64,000 bases of DNA from an uncultured Clostridia bacterium. Lineage in GTDB: Bacteria > Bacillota > Clostridia > Christensenellales > UBA1242. The notes below the pieces were generated by a model that was not told the DNA's origin, did no database searches, and was given only the letters and a program-made list of their open reading frames with translations. A program made the translations under genes and the position numbers. Positions 9,430 to 18,501 of the stretch are shown piece after piece (the stretch's first letter is position 1; each line of letters opens with the position of its first letter). The stretch lies in contig CALWKE010000001.1 of the NCBI GenBank assembly GCA_944381185.1, forward strand, positions 248,001 to 312,000. The letters are read 5' to 3'.

Positions 9430-12192
9430 ATGAAAAAATTATCAAGATTTATGTTTTTAATTTTAATGACATTAGTTGTTCCATTTTCTCTTTCAGCCTG
9501 TGGAAAGTCTGATAAAAACACACTTGAACTGGAAGCAACAAACTTAAAATATGTTTTTGATATTGGTGAAGAATTTTCGCTTGGAAATAGTTCTAGTGTT
9601 ATATTAAAAACTAACGGAACTCCAAAAACTCTTTCAAGTAGCGATTATAAAATAACTCAAAACTTTGATAGTGAGAGTGAAGGAATATATAATATTTCAA
9701 TTTCTGCAAGCGGAATTAGTTACAATTATAATGTTGTTGTTACCGACTATTCTTCGCTTGTTGGAACAATTGGCTTAAACACAACACTTGCTGACATTCC
9801 ATTAAACGAAAATCTTAATCTTTCTTGGAAAGAACCTGAAACAGAACTTGAAACAACAGTTTCAACCACAAATTACACCGCAATTTTTTCTCCAAAAGAA
9901 GATGTTGATATTGAAGTTTCGCTACCTGTTAAAATGAAAAACTTAAATCTTTGGCTTAATAACTTCCCAACATTTGAAAGTTTTAATTATGGAGAAACTC
10001 CAAATTTTGATGGGCTTAATGTTACACCTGAAAGCAACGGCGAGGTTTTGTTTAGTGCTTTCAAAGCAAACGAAGACGGAACAATTTCTAGCACAATGGT
10101 TGCATCAAGTTTAGATGAAGTTAAAACCCTTTATGCAGGAGATTATTACCTTGCTATCACAGTTCAAGAAACTGATGATTACACAGGGATTGAAACATAT
10201 TTATTTTTCACAGTGAATAAAGTTAACATTCAAATTTCAGTAGACCCAACAAACTATGCTTCTCTTTCAAAAGTTTATGACGGAAGTGTGAATTTTGATA
10301 TAACCGCATTTAAAAATGATTTCTATACCCTTTCAAGTGACACCTTTAACGAAAATGTTCTTTCTCAAATTATTTTAGTTGTAACAAATGCAAGATTTGT
10401 GAACAGTTCTGTTGACCCAACCAATAATTCAACAATTTCTGCAACCGCTCTTGAAGTTGAAGCAACTTTTGCAGATGACGAATTAAGCAATAGTTTTTTA
10501 GTTAATGGCTCAAACACTGTAATTTTATATTTTGATGCAGAAATTCAAAAGGCAACCCCTGAAGTTTCAGAAAATCCTGTTGCAAGCAAAGTTGTTGCTG
10601 AAAACCAATTAAAATCAAGTCTTCTTTCAGGCGGAAATGTTGTTGCTAATTTGTTTGACAATTTAACAGAAAGCATAATTTCAACTCAAATTGACGGAAC
10701 TTGGTCTTGGCAAAATGAAAACGATGTTGTTAGTGAAAATGGAACTTTTGTTGCAGTGTTTTCGCCAAATGACATAAATATAAATCAAATCACCTGCTCT
10801 GTTCAAGTTGAAATTTTAGAAGATGACGGAATTACTGCACTTATTTCAACAAATAATTCAACCTTTAATGAAATTGAAAGAACCGGCAATGATATCTTTT
10901 ATACCCTTGCCTATGATGTTTCAAACTTTAAATTAAAATTTGATATTGCAGAAAACTCTGCAACCTATGTTGTTTTTTATAACGAAATAGCACAGAGCGA
11001 AGAACAACTTTATACTAACGAATATGAAATTATTTTTAATGAAGAAACCTTTAATTCATATAATAATTTTAAAGTTGTTTTAACACTAACAAATGCTGAA
11101 TTTGAAGGACGCACAATAACAATAAATTTTGCTAAAGAAAATGTTTTAACTTTGTTTGTTAATGGAAATGAATCTTTATTTGACACAAAGATTAATATTT
11201 ATGACACAATAGACTTTTCTTTAAGCAGACCTGAATTTGAACTTTATATCAATGGAACTTTATTTGAAAACGCATTAAATATTGATGAAACTTATCTGGC
11301 AAAAAACATTACAGCCGAAGTTAAAAATGGCGATGATACAATTTTATCGCAAACACTTCATGTTCAAGGTTATTTTTCAATTTTAATAATAAATGAAACA
11401 GTGATTGATGTTAACACTGCTAATATCAATTTTGAATATTTGCCAAATCAAACCAATTTAGTTGTTTATTTTGAATCGCCATATATTTATGAAACAATTC
11501 TTGAATATTATGTTAATGACGGCGAAACAGCACAAAGCGTTGAAGGATACTTTATTTCTATTCCACTTGAAAATTTAAATAAAATCACTATTAATGCCAA
11601 AGTTAATGATGAAATCGTTTTCACTTGGACTGTTAATGTTAGCGAATATCAAATCTATGAAAATATCGTTGTTGATACTGGTGAATTTGATGAAGAATCA
11701 AACACAATAACAATAACTGCGCCAACCGAAAACATTGTTGTAAATTTGTCGGAACCTGAAAAATATACATATTCTTGGGTTGATGAATTCTATAACCCTA
11801 TTGATTTTTCAAATATTTCTTCAACCAAAACTAATATTATTCTTTTGATTTATTCATCAAATGAAATCTTGGTTTATGAACAACCATTCACACTTTATTA
11901 TTTTGTTGAACTTATCTTAAATGACGGCGAAAATAACTTAAATTGTTATTTTGACTACGAAAGTGAGTGCATTATTTATGAAGCTAGCGAAGATATTTCA
12001 TCTTTAACAATTTCACTTTCGCCAGAGTTTGAAGAAATTTTAAATAATTTTTTTGTTTATGATGAAAGTGGAAATATTGTTGCTTCAAGTGATGACAATG
12101 TTTTAAATATAAGCCAAGAATCAAACAATACCTTCACTTTTGAAGTTGGATTTGAAAACACAACCTATTCAGGTAATTTTGAAATAATTTAA
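9430..12192 (+). CDS. large lipoprotein with MBG/YDG and Ig-like modules
   Basis: A 920-residue exported protein with a lipoprotein signal peptide: Lys-rich start, hydrophobic core and lipobox LSAC with Cys near residue 24. After it comes LKYVFDIGEEFSLG, shared with the lipoprotein at 34208-38002. A YDG-type repeat starts at KVYDGSVNF near residue 281. MBG-like strands recur through the middle. The C-terminal half is a series of beta-sandwich-like units rich in Asn, Glu and Phe. AGAGG precedes the ATG, and a plausible TTGAGA-16-TATACT promoter is at 9363-9390. It should be bound to the outer face of the membrane. Function unknown. Confidence 0.8.
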   Translation: MKKLSRFMFLILMTLVVPFSLSACGKSDKNTLELEATNLKYVFDIGEEFSLGNSSSVILKTNGTPKTLSSSDYKITQNFDSESEGIYNISISASGISYNYNVVVTDYSSLVGTIGLNTTLADIPLNENLNLSWKEPETELETTVSTTNYTAIFSPKEDVDIEVSLPVKMKNLNLWLNNFPTFESFNYGETPNFDGLNVTPESNGEVLFSAFKANEDGTISSTMVASSLDEVKTLYAGDYYLAITVQETDDYTGIETYLFFTVNKVNIQISVDPTNYASLSKVYDGSVNFDITAFKNDFYTLSSDTFNENVLSQIILVVTNARFVNSSVDPTNNSTISATALEVEATFADDELSNSFLVNGSNTVILYFDAEIQKATPEVSENPVASKVVAENQLKSSLLSGGNVVANLFDNLTESIISTQIDGTWSWQNENDVVSENGTFVAVFSPNDININQITCSVQVEILEDDGITALISTNNSTFNEIERTGNDIFYTLAYDVSNFKLKFDIAENSATYVVFYNEIAQSEEQLYTNEYEIIFNEETFNSYNNFKVVLTLTNAEFEGRTITINFAKENVLTLFVNGNESLFDTKINIYDTIDFSLSRPEFELYINGTLFENALNIDETYLAKNITAEVKNGDDTILSQTLHVQGYFSILIINETVIDVNTANINFEYLPNQTNLVVYFESPYIYETILEYYVNDGETAQSVEGYFISIPLENLNKITINAKVNDEIVFTWTVNVSEYQIYENIVVDTGEFDEESNTITITAPTENIVVNLSEPEKYTYSWVDEFYNPIDFSNISSTKTNIILLIYSSNEILVYEQPFTLYYFVELILNDGENNLNCYFDYESECIIYEASEDISSLTISLSPEFEEILNNFFVYDESGNIVASSDDNVLNISQESNNTFTFEVGFENTTYSGNFEII

Positions 12193-12197
12193 AAAAT

Positions 12198-12227
12198 TAA
12201 AGGTGGATATGAGTCCACCTTTTATTA
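12198..12227 (+). terminator. terminator of the 920-aa lipoprotein gene
   Basis: AAAGGTGGA and TCCACCTTT form a hairpin followed by a T-rich run. The stem sequence is nearly the same as that of the terminator behind the paralogous lipoprotein gene at 34161-34186. Confidence 0.8.
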
Positions 12228-12239
12228 ATTTGATTAATG

Positions 12240-12268
12240 TTGCAAAAAATTTCTAAAAAGTGTATAAT
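12240..12268 (+). promoter_or_regulatory. sigma-70-type promoter for 12304 gene pair
   Basis: TTGCAA, a 17-bp spacer and TATAAT lie 36 bases before the ATG at 12304, with AAGGAG in between. Confidence 0.7.
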
Positions 12269-12303
12269 TATATTGTTAAGTTAATTATCTTTAAGGAGAT
12301 TTT

Positions 12304-12849
12304 ATGATTATTACAGTTGATGATTACAATAAGCCCATTCCAGATAACATTAAAGTTAAACGATTTGACATGGATATTTGCTTTTATGAATTTGTTAACA
12401 TTGACGGCAAAAACTTTTTGAAAGTATACTTTTTAAACCCAGCTTACAAACTTTGGTTTCCTTTTTTTGACGACAAAAATAAGGAAGCGTTAGAGATTGA
12501 AAGTTCAGCCACAACCTACGGCGAACTTGTTGAAGAGTTTGAAGAAAACTATAAAATTAATCTTGTTGAAAAATTAATACTTGCAAAAGATCGTTACAGA
12601 GAACTTGTTAAAGACAAGGTTTTTGCAACAAAAGAATCTAAAAACTTTGTTATCTATGAACTAAAAGTTTCAAAATCTGCAAAGGTTTACACACTTTATA
12701 AATTTTTCAATTATAAAATCATTTCAACCGATGCCGAAACAGCAACCTCTTCAGGCATAAAATGCAAACTTATTGAAGTTGACAACCTTCCTGAAGACCT
12801 TGCAGAAAACATAAAGTTTTATATTGCAAATGAACCCATAAAAGAATAA
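12304..12849 (+). CDS. hypothetical protein, 181 aa
   Basis: Not recognised. It is a soluble, charged 181-residue protein with no signal peptide or membrane segment, rich in Lys, Glu, Phe and Tyr. AAGGAG lies eight bases before the ATG and a consensus promoter precedes it. It is followed after 14 bp by the TIGR04076 gene, so the two are probably co-transcribed up to the terminator at 13222-13256. Confidence 0.7.
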   Translation: MIITVDDYNKPIPDNIKVKRFDMDICFYEFVNIDGKNFLKVYFLNPAYKLWFPFFDDKNKEALEIESSATTYGELVEEFEENYKINLVEKLILAKDRYRELVKDKVFATKESKNFVIYELKVSKSAKVYTLYKFFNYKIISTDAETATSSGIKCKLIEVDNLPEDLAENIKFYIANEPIKE

Positions 12850-12863
12850 TAATTAGAGTACAT

Positions 12864-13205
12864 ATGAAAAAAGTAAAAATCACAGTTTTGAAAACAACCT
12901 TAAACAGCGACCTTGCAAGAGAATATGGAGTTGATGGGCTTAACAGATGCCCAATGCACAAAGAAGGTCAAGTTTTTTATGCTGATTATGCAAAACCAGA
13001 TGGTTTTTGCGATGAAGCTTGGAAGGCAATTTATCAATATGTTTTTGCTTTAGCGCATAGCTCAAATAACTTGTTTTATTATGGAGATTGGATAAAAACT
13101 CCAGGAACTGCAATTGTTTGTTGCAATGATGGTCTACGCCCCGTTATTTTTAAATTAGAGGCCACAGATATTGAATCAAAAATAGATTACACACCTATTA
13201 GATAA
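12864..13205 (+). CDS. TIGR04076 family protein
   Basis: A 113-residue protein matching the TIGR04076 family: KKVKITVLKTTLNSDLA at the N-terminus, a Cys-Pro pair (NRCPMHKEGQ), PDGFCDEAWKAIYQYVFAL in the middle, and CCNDGLRPVIFKLE at the end. The conserved cysteines suggest metal or redox chemistry, but the family has no assigned function. The ribosome site is weak (TTAGAG), consistent with coupling to the gene upstream. Confidence 0.8.
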   Translation: MKKVKITVLKTTLNSDLAREYGVDGLNRCPMHKEGQVFYADYAKPDGFCDEAWKAIYQYVFALAHSSNNLFYYGDWIKTPGTAIVCCNDGLRPVIFKLEATDIESKIDYTPIR

Positions 13206-13221
13206 AATATTTTTAAATTAA

Positions 13222-13256
13222 AAAAGTGAACAAAACAATTTTGTTCACTTTTTATT
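13222..13256. terminator. bidirectional intrinsic terminator
   Basis: AAAAAGTGAACAAAA pairs with TTTTGTTCACTTTTT between convergent genes. Confidence 0.85.
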
Positions 13257-13274
13257 TTTTTTGTAAAAACCAAT

Positions 13275-14120
13275 TTAGCTTGGTTGATTTTCAAATAATG
13301 GATCTAACTCTAATTCAAATTGCTTGCCTGATGCAAGTCTAACAATCTTGACATTTGGCAATTTCTGCTCAAAATATTCAATAACTTCATCTGTTACACA
13401 ATGACCAAGATACAAAACCTTAATATCTTGACTCTTAAAATATTCAATGGTTCTATCAATTATATCTTTTTGTTTTTCAAGATTTCTCAAATGGAACCCA
13501 CCCAAAACACCAAAAACTTTATCTTGACCTGTCACTTTTTTTGCATGTTCAACTGTGTTGCAAACACCCCTGTGCCCACAACCCGTCATAACAAAAAGAC
13601 CTTCAGATGTTTTGATTGCAACACCCGAATCATCTTCTGTTAAATCTGTTTGAGTTAACCCTTCATCAAGTGTTGTTGAAAAATTTCCTTTTTGCTCAAA
13701 TTCAACAGTCATTGGAATTTCACCTAAAAAATAACAACCATCAAAAAATACCACTGGCAATCTTGTTTCAATAACATTATGCCTTGATTTAAGTTCTTCT
13801 TCAGACATTGGAAACCCAACATATTCTTTTTTTCTAATTGACCACCTATCTTTAAATGCTTGTGGATGCATAATAATGGTTTTGCCATTGTCTAAATAAG
13901 GCACACCATTTGTGTGATCACTATGTCCATGAGTTAAAACAACAGTTTGAACTTTAGATAAATCTATCCCTAAAAGCTTTGCATTTTTCAAGAATAGATC
14001 TGAATATCCCGTATCAAGCAAAAAAGTTTTGCCAAAGGACTCAACCAAAACTGATAGTCCACCTTCGCCTTTAAATTCACAATTATCTCTGTTTTCTGAT
14101 AGAATTTTAAGACTAATCAT
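13275..14120 (-). CDS. MBL-fold metallo-hydrolase (COG1237 type)
   Basis: A 281-residue metallo-beta-lactamase-fold hydrolase with the metal motif THGHSDHTNG near residues 63-72. Further ligands are visible in TGCGHRGVCNTVEHAKK and in the C-terminal LGHC. GGLSVLVESFGKTFLLDTG and VFGVLGGFHLRN are typical of the COG1237 branch, which includes proteins annotated as dihydropterin ribofuranosyl-aminobenzene phosphate synthase. GGGAGA precedes the ATG. It follows the DUF1848 fragment on the same strand. Substrate not determinable. Confidence 0.85.
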   Translation of the reverse strand: MISLKILSENRDNCEFKGEGGLSVLVESFGKTFLLDTGYSDLFLKNAKLLGIDLSKVQTVVLTHGHSDHTNGVPYLDNGKTIIMHPQAFKDRWSIRKKEYVGFPMSEEELKSRHNVIETRLPVVFFDGCYFLGEIPMTVEFEQKGNFSTTLDEGLTQTDLTEDDSGVAIKTSEGLFVMTGCGHRGVCNTVEHAKKVTGQDKVFGVLGGFHLRNLEKQKDIIDRTIEYFKSQDIKVLYLGHCVTDEVIEYFEQKLPNVKIVRLASGKQFELELDPLFENQPS

Positions 14121-14191
14121 TGCAAAATCTCCCTACCATCATATAATACCATATTTTCTTAAAAATAACAATATAATAAATCCAAATAATA

Positions 14192-14707
14192 TTAATCAAT
14201 TTGTTTGTTTATTATATTGATTTCAAGCTTTTTATACATTTCAACAAAACTAAAAATACATCTGTCAATATATGGAGCGAGTTTTTTTGCCATATATTCA
14301 AAAGTTTTTGCATGTGTTTCAATTGTATATTTTTTTGTTAAAAGAATGGGATCATATCTCCAAGCAACCCTTTCTTTACCAACTAATTTAGATAGCCTAA
14401 TCAATGTTTCAATGCTTTCATCAATCGATGGAACACTCGGCTCGATATCTTTTCCATAGGCTGTTATTGTGTAGTGAAAATAAGTTCGATACTTTTCTGT
14501 GATTTTATGTAATCTATCTAAAATAGGAGCATAATTTTTTGAACAAAATAAAACCACATCAATTTTTTCAGGTGAAAGTTCATACCTAGTCACCTTATTT
14601 GGAAAAAGATGATTTCTTGTTAAAACATATCCATCTTCAAATCGTTTCAATAACCAATCACTAAAATATTGCACGGTATCTGTTCTAGCACCTGTATTTA
14701 AAATCAT
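14192..14707 (-). CDS. DUF1848 protein, truncated to its N-terminal half
   Basis: Start taken at ATG 14707 (GGAGAA just upstream), giving 171 residues. The sequence follows the DUF1848 family closely from the ARTD motif through EGYVLTRN-like, YGKDIEP and RVAWRYDPILLTKKYTIE up to FSFVEMYKK, then diverges and stops. Full-length members have about 290-310 residues and end with a Cys-rich cluster. That second half is absent here and is not found before the MBL gene. It is therefore probably a 3'-deleted remnant, though a free-standing half-domain cannot be ruled out. Confidence 0.7.
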   Translation of the reverse strand: MILNTGARTDTVQYFSDWLLKRFEDGYVLTRNHLFPNKVTRYELSPEKIDVVLFCSKNYAPILDRLHKITEKYRTYFHYTITAYGKDIEPSVPSIDESIETLIRLSKLVGKERVAWRYDPILLTKKYTIETHAKTFEYMAKKLAPYIDRCIFSFVEMYKKLEINIINKQID

Positions 14708-14737
14708 AATTTTCTCCAAAATAATTTATTTCAAAAA

Positions 14738-14762
14738 ATAAAAGGCTGACAGCCTTTTATTC
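14738..14762 (-). terminator. terminator of the CofE-like gene
   Basis: AATAAAAGGCTG and CAGCCTTTTATT form a near-perfect palindrome overlapping the stop codon of the CofE-like gene. Confidence 0.8.
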
Positions 14763-15938
14763 ATTTGCATAATTGTCAAAATAGCCAGTAACCAGCACAA
14801 TTGGTGTTCCCTTATCGCCACTTCCACTTGTTAAATCGCAAAGTGAACCAATAAGGTCGGTTAATCTTCTTGGAGTTGTGCCCAGCGACTCATCTTTATT
14901 TTTAAGGTCTTTATCTTTTTCTAAAATCATCTGTTTCATCGCTTTTTCGGCTTTAGCGCCTTTAAGCTTTCCAATTTTGTTATCTGCCAAATATTTAAGT
15001 TTTAATTCATTTGGTGTTCCAACAAGCCCGCTTGTGTAAGCTGGTGAAACAACTGGGTCAGCAAGTTCCCAAATTCCACCAACAGGGTCTTTGAATGCTC
15101 CGTCACCATAAACCATACATTCAAAATGAACACCTGTATCTTCTAAAAGTTTTGCTTGAAGTTTGTCAACAAACTCCTGTGTGTTTCTAGGGAAAAGTTT
15201 AACTTTTTCAGGTGTTGAAAGATTTGAACCTAAAACACCAAAATCTTCATTGAAGCCACTGCCGTCAACAGACTCATTCAAAATTTCATTAAGCGTTAAA
15301 ACTTTTTCAGCACCCTTGCCCAGCAAAATCTTTTTGTTTCTAAACCTTGAGTGGATATCAGCAGAAATAACTTTTTTTGTATATTTTAAAATTGCCGTAG
15401 GATCATTTGACAAAATTATCTTACACTTTTTTCCGCAAATTTTTTGATAAAATTCAATATAGTCAACACCTGTAAATGGGTGTTTTACATCACCAACAAG
15501 TTTGTAAAATTGCTTTGCCGTGTATGTTTTATTGAAATTAAAAACACCAAGGTCATAGAGTTTATCAATCGAAACCAAAGGATTGCCCACTTCATCAAAA
15601 GGGTAAGATAGCTCAATCACAAGGTTATCTGTTCCCCTTGCAATACCCTTCATAATGTTTCCAAATCTGTTTCTTGAAAGTATTGGGAATATAACACCAA
15701 CAGTGCCCTCTCCCATTTTTCGCCTTACATCTTTTGCAATATCGTCAACTGTTGCAAAGTTGCCTTGACTTTTTGCAACAATCGCTTCTGTTACCGCAAC
15801 AATGTCACGATCTTTAACTTTAATCTTACTATTTTTTATTGCTTGCCCAACACTCTTTGCAACAATTTTAACAAGGTCATCTCCCGGCCTTATTATTGGT
15901 GCTTTAACACCTATTGATGATGTTCCTATATACTTCAT
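14757..15938 (-). CDS. coenzyme F420-0:L-glutamate ligase (CofE)-like protein
   Basis: A 393-residue member of the F420 ligase family. Visible family segments are RPGDDLVKIVAKS, DRDIVAVTEAIVAKSQGN, FPILSRNRFGNIMKGIARG and the C-terminal TTPRRLTDLIGSLCDLTSGSGD. It is longer than archaeal CofE (about 250 residues), as is usual in clostridial homologues. No other F420 biosynthesis gene is in the window, so attachment of glutamate to something other than F420 is possible. GGGAGA precedes the ATG. It starts only 22 bp after tRNA-Ser on the same strand with no terminator between, so the two may share a transcript. Confidence 0.8.
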   Translation of the reverse strand: MKYIGTSSIGVKAPIIRPGDDLVKIVAKSVGQAIKNSKIKVKDRDIVAVTEAIVAKSQGNFATVDDIAKDVRRKMGEGTVGVIFPILSRNRFGNIMKGIARGTDNLVIELSYPFDEVGNPLVSIDKLYDLGVFNFNKTYTAKQFYKLVGDVKHPFTGVDYIEFYQKICGKKCKIILSNDPTAILKYTKKVISADIHSRFRNKKILLGKGAEKVLTLNEILNESVDGSGFNEDFGVLGSNLSTPEKVKLFPRNTQEFVDKLQAKLLEDTGVHFECMVYGDGAFKDPVGGIWELADPVVSPAYTSGLVGTPNELKLKYLADNKIGKLKGAKAEKAMKQMILEKDKDLKNKDESLGTTPRRLTDLIGSLCDLTSGSGDKGTPIVLVTGYFDNYANE

Positions 15939-15960
15939 AAATTTCTCCCTTTTTTATTTT

Positions 15961-16048
15961 TGGCGGAGAGTGACGGATTCGAACCGTCGGAGGCTTTCAC
16001 CTCATCGCTTTTCGAGAGCGACACATTAGACCACTCTGACAACTCTCC
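15961..16048 (-). tRNA. tRNA-Ser (CGA)
   Basis: On the minus strand the gene starts GGAGAGT and ends ACTCTCC-G-CCA. Its anticodon arm TCGCT-CTCGAAA-AGCGA gives anticodon CGA. There is a long variable arm and a standard TTCGAAT T-loop. The 88-nt length with encoded CCA fits a type II tRNA. Confidence 0.93.
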
Positions 16049-16170
16049 CTGATTAATACTCTATAAATATATAACTTTTTAGATTGTTTATCAAGTTTTT
16101 TGCATTTTTTTCAAAAGAAAAAGCATATTTTTTATTAAATCATGCTCATTTAATTTAACTTAAATATGCC

Positions 16171-17085
16171 TTAATCTTTTAACTCATACCAAGATTTCAT
16201 ATGGTGAATACTAAAACCAAATTCATTAAATTTTTCGCCATATTCATCTAATATAATTTGTTTTAATGTTTCAAGTTCGCCATTCATAAAATTCTTTCCT
16301 TCTTCAAAAAAAGAAATGTTTTCACTTTCGGCAGATTGGTCACTTGTTTCAACACACAAAAATAATTTTTTATTTTTTTGAGACGCATACTCTAATTCAT
16401 TTTCTGCAGAACTATAAATTCGTTCAGCAGAATCACGATAACTCATAACAAACACTCGATCTGCCATATCAATCACAAATTTATAAGCTTCTTTGTTTTC
16501 GCCATTAAACTCAACAAAATAATCGTCATACCAAAACGGAATATCAAAATCAAACGATATATTATCATTTTTAGCATCAGTTGTAATCAGTTTAACATAA
16601 TTTAGGTATCTTTCAATAAGTTCAATTCTAACATCATTGTTGTCATTCCAATCAGGGTGCTGATGTGGTTCAACATCAATATGCACTCCACTAAACTTAT
16701 TTTTATAAGAATTTTGGTATTCTGTGTATTCATTTAACAATTCATTAAAACTTGAAATGTCATCAATCCACTGATATTCTCCACATAAAAAGAAAACCTT
16801 TATTCCTAAACTATTTGCTTTATTTATAAAATTGTCAACTGTACTATCAAAACTGCTATCGGCATAGTAAATCTCGTTCACACCATTTTTTCTTAAAAAT
16901 TCTAAATAAATCTCATCGGGTTCACTAACACTCCACCACCAAACACCTTTTGCAAAAACTTCACCATTATTGTTTTTATTATCTTTTGGATTATTGTTCT
17001 TTTTGCCAATAAATACCACAATAATAACAGAAACTATAACTATCACGGCAATTAATACCATAAAAATTTTTGTTTTGTTTTTCAT
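16171..17085 (-). CDS. membrane-anchored TIM-barrel-like protein
   Basis: Start set at ATG 17085 (AGGAT upstream) rather than an earlier in-frame ATG; 304 residues. One N-terminal hydrophobic helix (about residues 7-27) serves as an anchor and is followed by an Asn/Lys linker. The rest has alternating beta strands and helices typical of a TIM barrel: FAKGVWWWSVSEPDE, GVNEIYYADSS, SGVHIDVEPHQHPDW, ISFDFDIPFWYDD, RVFVMSYRDSA, KLFLCVETSD. The acidic IDVEPH strand end resembles glycosidase-like barrels. Role inferred only: an extracytoplasmic carbohydrate-active or sensing protein. Confidence 0.65.
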   Translation of the reverse strand: MKNKTKIFMVLIAVIVIVSVIIVVFIGKKNNNPKDNKNNNGEVFAKGVWWWSVSEPDEIYLEFLRKNGVNEIYYADSSFDSTVDNFINKANSLGIKVFFLCGEYQWIDDISSFNELLNEYTEYQNSYKNKFSGVHIDVEPHQHPDWNDNNDVRIELIERYLNYVKLITTDAKNDNISFDFDIPFWYDDYFVEFNGENKEAYKFVIDMADRVFVMSYRDSAERIYSSAENELEYASQKNKKLFLCVETSDQSAESENISFFEEGKNFMNGELETLKQIILDEYGEKFNEFGFSIHHMKSWYELKD

Positions 17086-17173
17086 AATTATCCTAAACAA
17101 ATTTAAAATTATCAATAAAAAACGCAAAAATACTTAAAAAATATTGAAAAATGCTAATTTTTTGTCAATTTTA

Positions 17174-17998
17174 TTATATTTTTAAATAAATTGCCGTTGC
17201 ATCATCTCTTACTTTTGTTCGTGGATATTTATTGCAACTAAGGTCACTTTCTTGCTCGGCGTAAAGCATTTTATAAAGGTCGACTAAAGTTCCACCCTGC
17301 CCCAAAAATTCAAAAACCTCGCTTTTAGTTTTAATTTTAACAGTATCCCAAATTTGACTGAAGCCATCACTATAAAGCAAAAATTCATCGCCTTTTTTTA
17401 TTTTTAATTCTCCTTGAATTGCATGGTCACAAGCAGTTTTATCATCACACAAAATCCAATAGCCACCGTCTGTGTTTTTTGAAAGTCGTTTCTTTAAAAT
17501 ATCTGCATCAACAAATTTTCGAGCCTCAATTGCATCAATGTGTTTTTGTTTTGCGATTTTTACCATATCATCAATATTCTTTTTATCTAAAACTGGCAAT
17601 ATGCTATCAGTAAAATCTTTAATATCATTTTTGCGTTTATACAAAATTCCACAGTCACCTAGCACAAAGTATTCTATTTTGTTTTTATTTCTTCTAATAA
17701 CTGCAACGCATGAACTTGGAAAATCAACAATTTTTCTGCCACTAGCAAGAGCCTTATATTCGTTTATAATAATATCAATGCCTTCTTTTATGATTTCTGA
17801 TATTGATTTTGAAAAATCAGAAAGTGCAGTTTCTAAAAATTTACCAAATGCATGTGAATACCATTTTGCGTCACTTTCTTCCTTTGAATATTTTTCTGGA
17901 ATGAGCGAAGTTGCACCATCAAGCACAAAATAATATTTTTCACATGAATAAGCATAATCTTCATTCCACTCACGACCACCATAACATATTTGCTCCAT
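17174..17998 (-). CDS. PP2C-like protein phosphatase
   Basis: A 274-residue PP2C-type phosphatase. Metal-binding and fold motifs are in order: NEDYAY near residue 12, VLDGAT near 27, GDCGILYKR near 113, YSDGF near 210 and VRDDATAIYLKI at the end. These Asp residues are those used for Mn/Mg binding in the family. There is no adjacent kinase gene. AGAGGTAAG precedes the ATG. The substrate is unknown; Ser/Thr phosphoprotein dephosphorylation is the family activity. Confidence 0.8.
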   Translation of the reverse strand: MEQICYGGREWNEDYAYSCEKYYFVLDGATSLIPEKYSKEESDAKWYSHAFGKFLETALSDFSKSISEIIKEGIDIIINEYKALASGRKIVDFPSSCVAVIRRNKNKIEYFVLGDCGILYKRKNDIKDFTDSILPVLDKKNIDDMVKIAKQKHIDAIEARKFVDADILKKRLSKNTDGGYWILCDDKTACDHAIQGELKIKKGDEFLLYSDGFSQIWDTVKIKTKSEVFEFLGQGGTLVDLYKMLYAEQESDLSCNKYPRTKVRDDATAIYLKI

Positions 17999-18064
17999 AA
18001 CTTACCTCTTTTGTATATAAAGATAATATCAAACAATTTTATTTTTTTCAAACAAAATTCACTA

Positions 18065-18092
18065 TTGACAAATCTTTATTTTAATCTATAAT
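18065..18092 (+). promoter_or_regulatory. consensus sigma-70 promoter for 18114 gene
   Basis: Perfect TTGACA and TATAAT separated by 16 bp, followed by AGGAG and the ATG at 18114. Confidence 0.8.
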
Positions 18093-18113
18093 AAAGCCAT
18101 AGGAGATTTCTTT

Positions 18114-18344
18114 ATGAGAATGAACGAAGAACAAATTAAAGCTTATAACAAACACAAAAAAGATTGTGAACAAAAATATGAAATTGAAGAAGTTATAAAA
18201 GAAGTGATTGAAATTTATAAAAATAGTGACAAGTCCGCACAAGAAGAAATTTTTAATGCCATTTCTGACGGAGACCTTGACCACCTTAAATTAATAATTG
18301 CAAGGCACAGAGCAAACAGTGAAAGCCAACAACCAAACAAATAA
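18114..18344 (+). CDS. small helical hypothetical protein, 76 aa
   Basis: Not recognised. A 76-residue, strongly charged, mostly helical protein (IEEVIKEVIEIYKNSDKSAQ) with no Cys pairs or membrane segment. It has a perfect promoter, AGGAG eight bases before the ATG and its own terminator, so it is almost certainly expressed. A second Met at residue 3 is an alternative start. Confidence 0.75.
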   Translation: MRMNEEQIKAYNKHKKDCEQKYEIEEVIKEVIEIYKNSDKSAQEEIFNAISDGDLDHLKLIIARHRANSESQQPNK

Positions 18345-18372
18345 ATCAACCAAAATAATGGTTGATTTTTAT
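18343..18372 (+). terminator. terminator of the 76-aa gene
   Basis: AAATCAACC and GGTTGATTT hairpin followed by T-rich sequence; it begins at the stop codon. Confidence 0.75.
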
Positions 18373-18501
18373 TTTGCTGTCAGGGATAACGCTATTTTGT
18401 TATAATCTCATGTTAAAATTTATTATTTAATAAAAAATAATAATTTATTTTTAATAATTCATGATATAATAAAACAAACAAATTAGATACAAGGATAAAC
18501 A

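Noticed and set aside
15802..16029. Plus-strand frame ending RVTDSNRRRLSPHRFSRATH
   Set aside because: Antisense of tRNA-Ser plus the cofE-like start region; not a gene.
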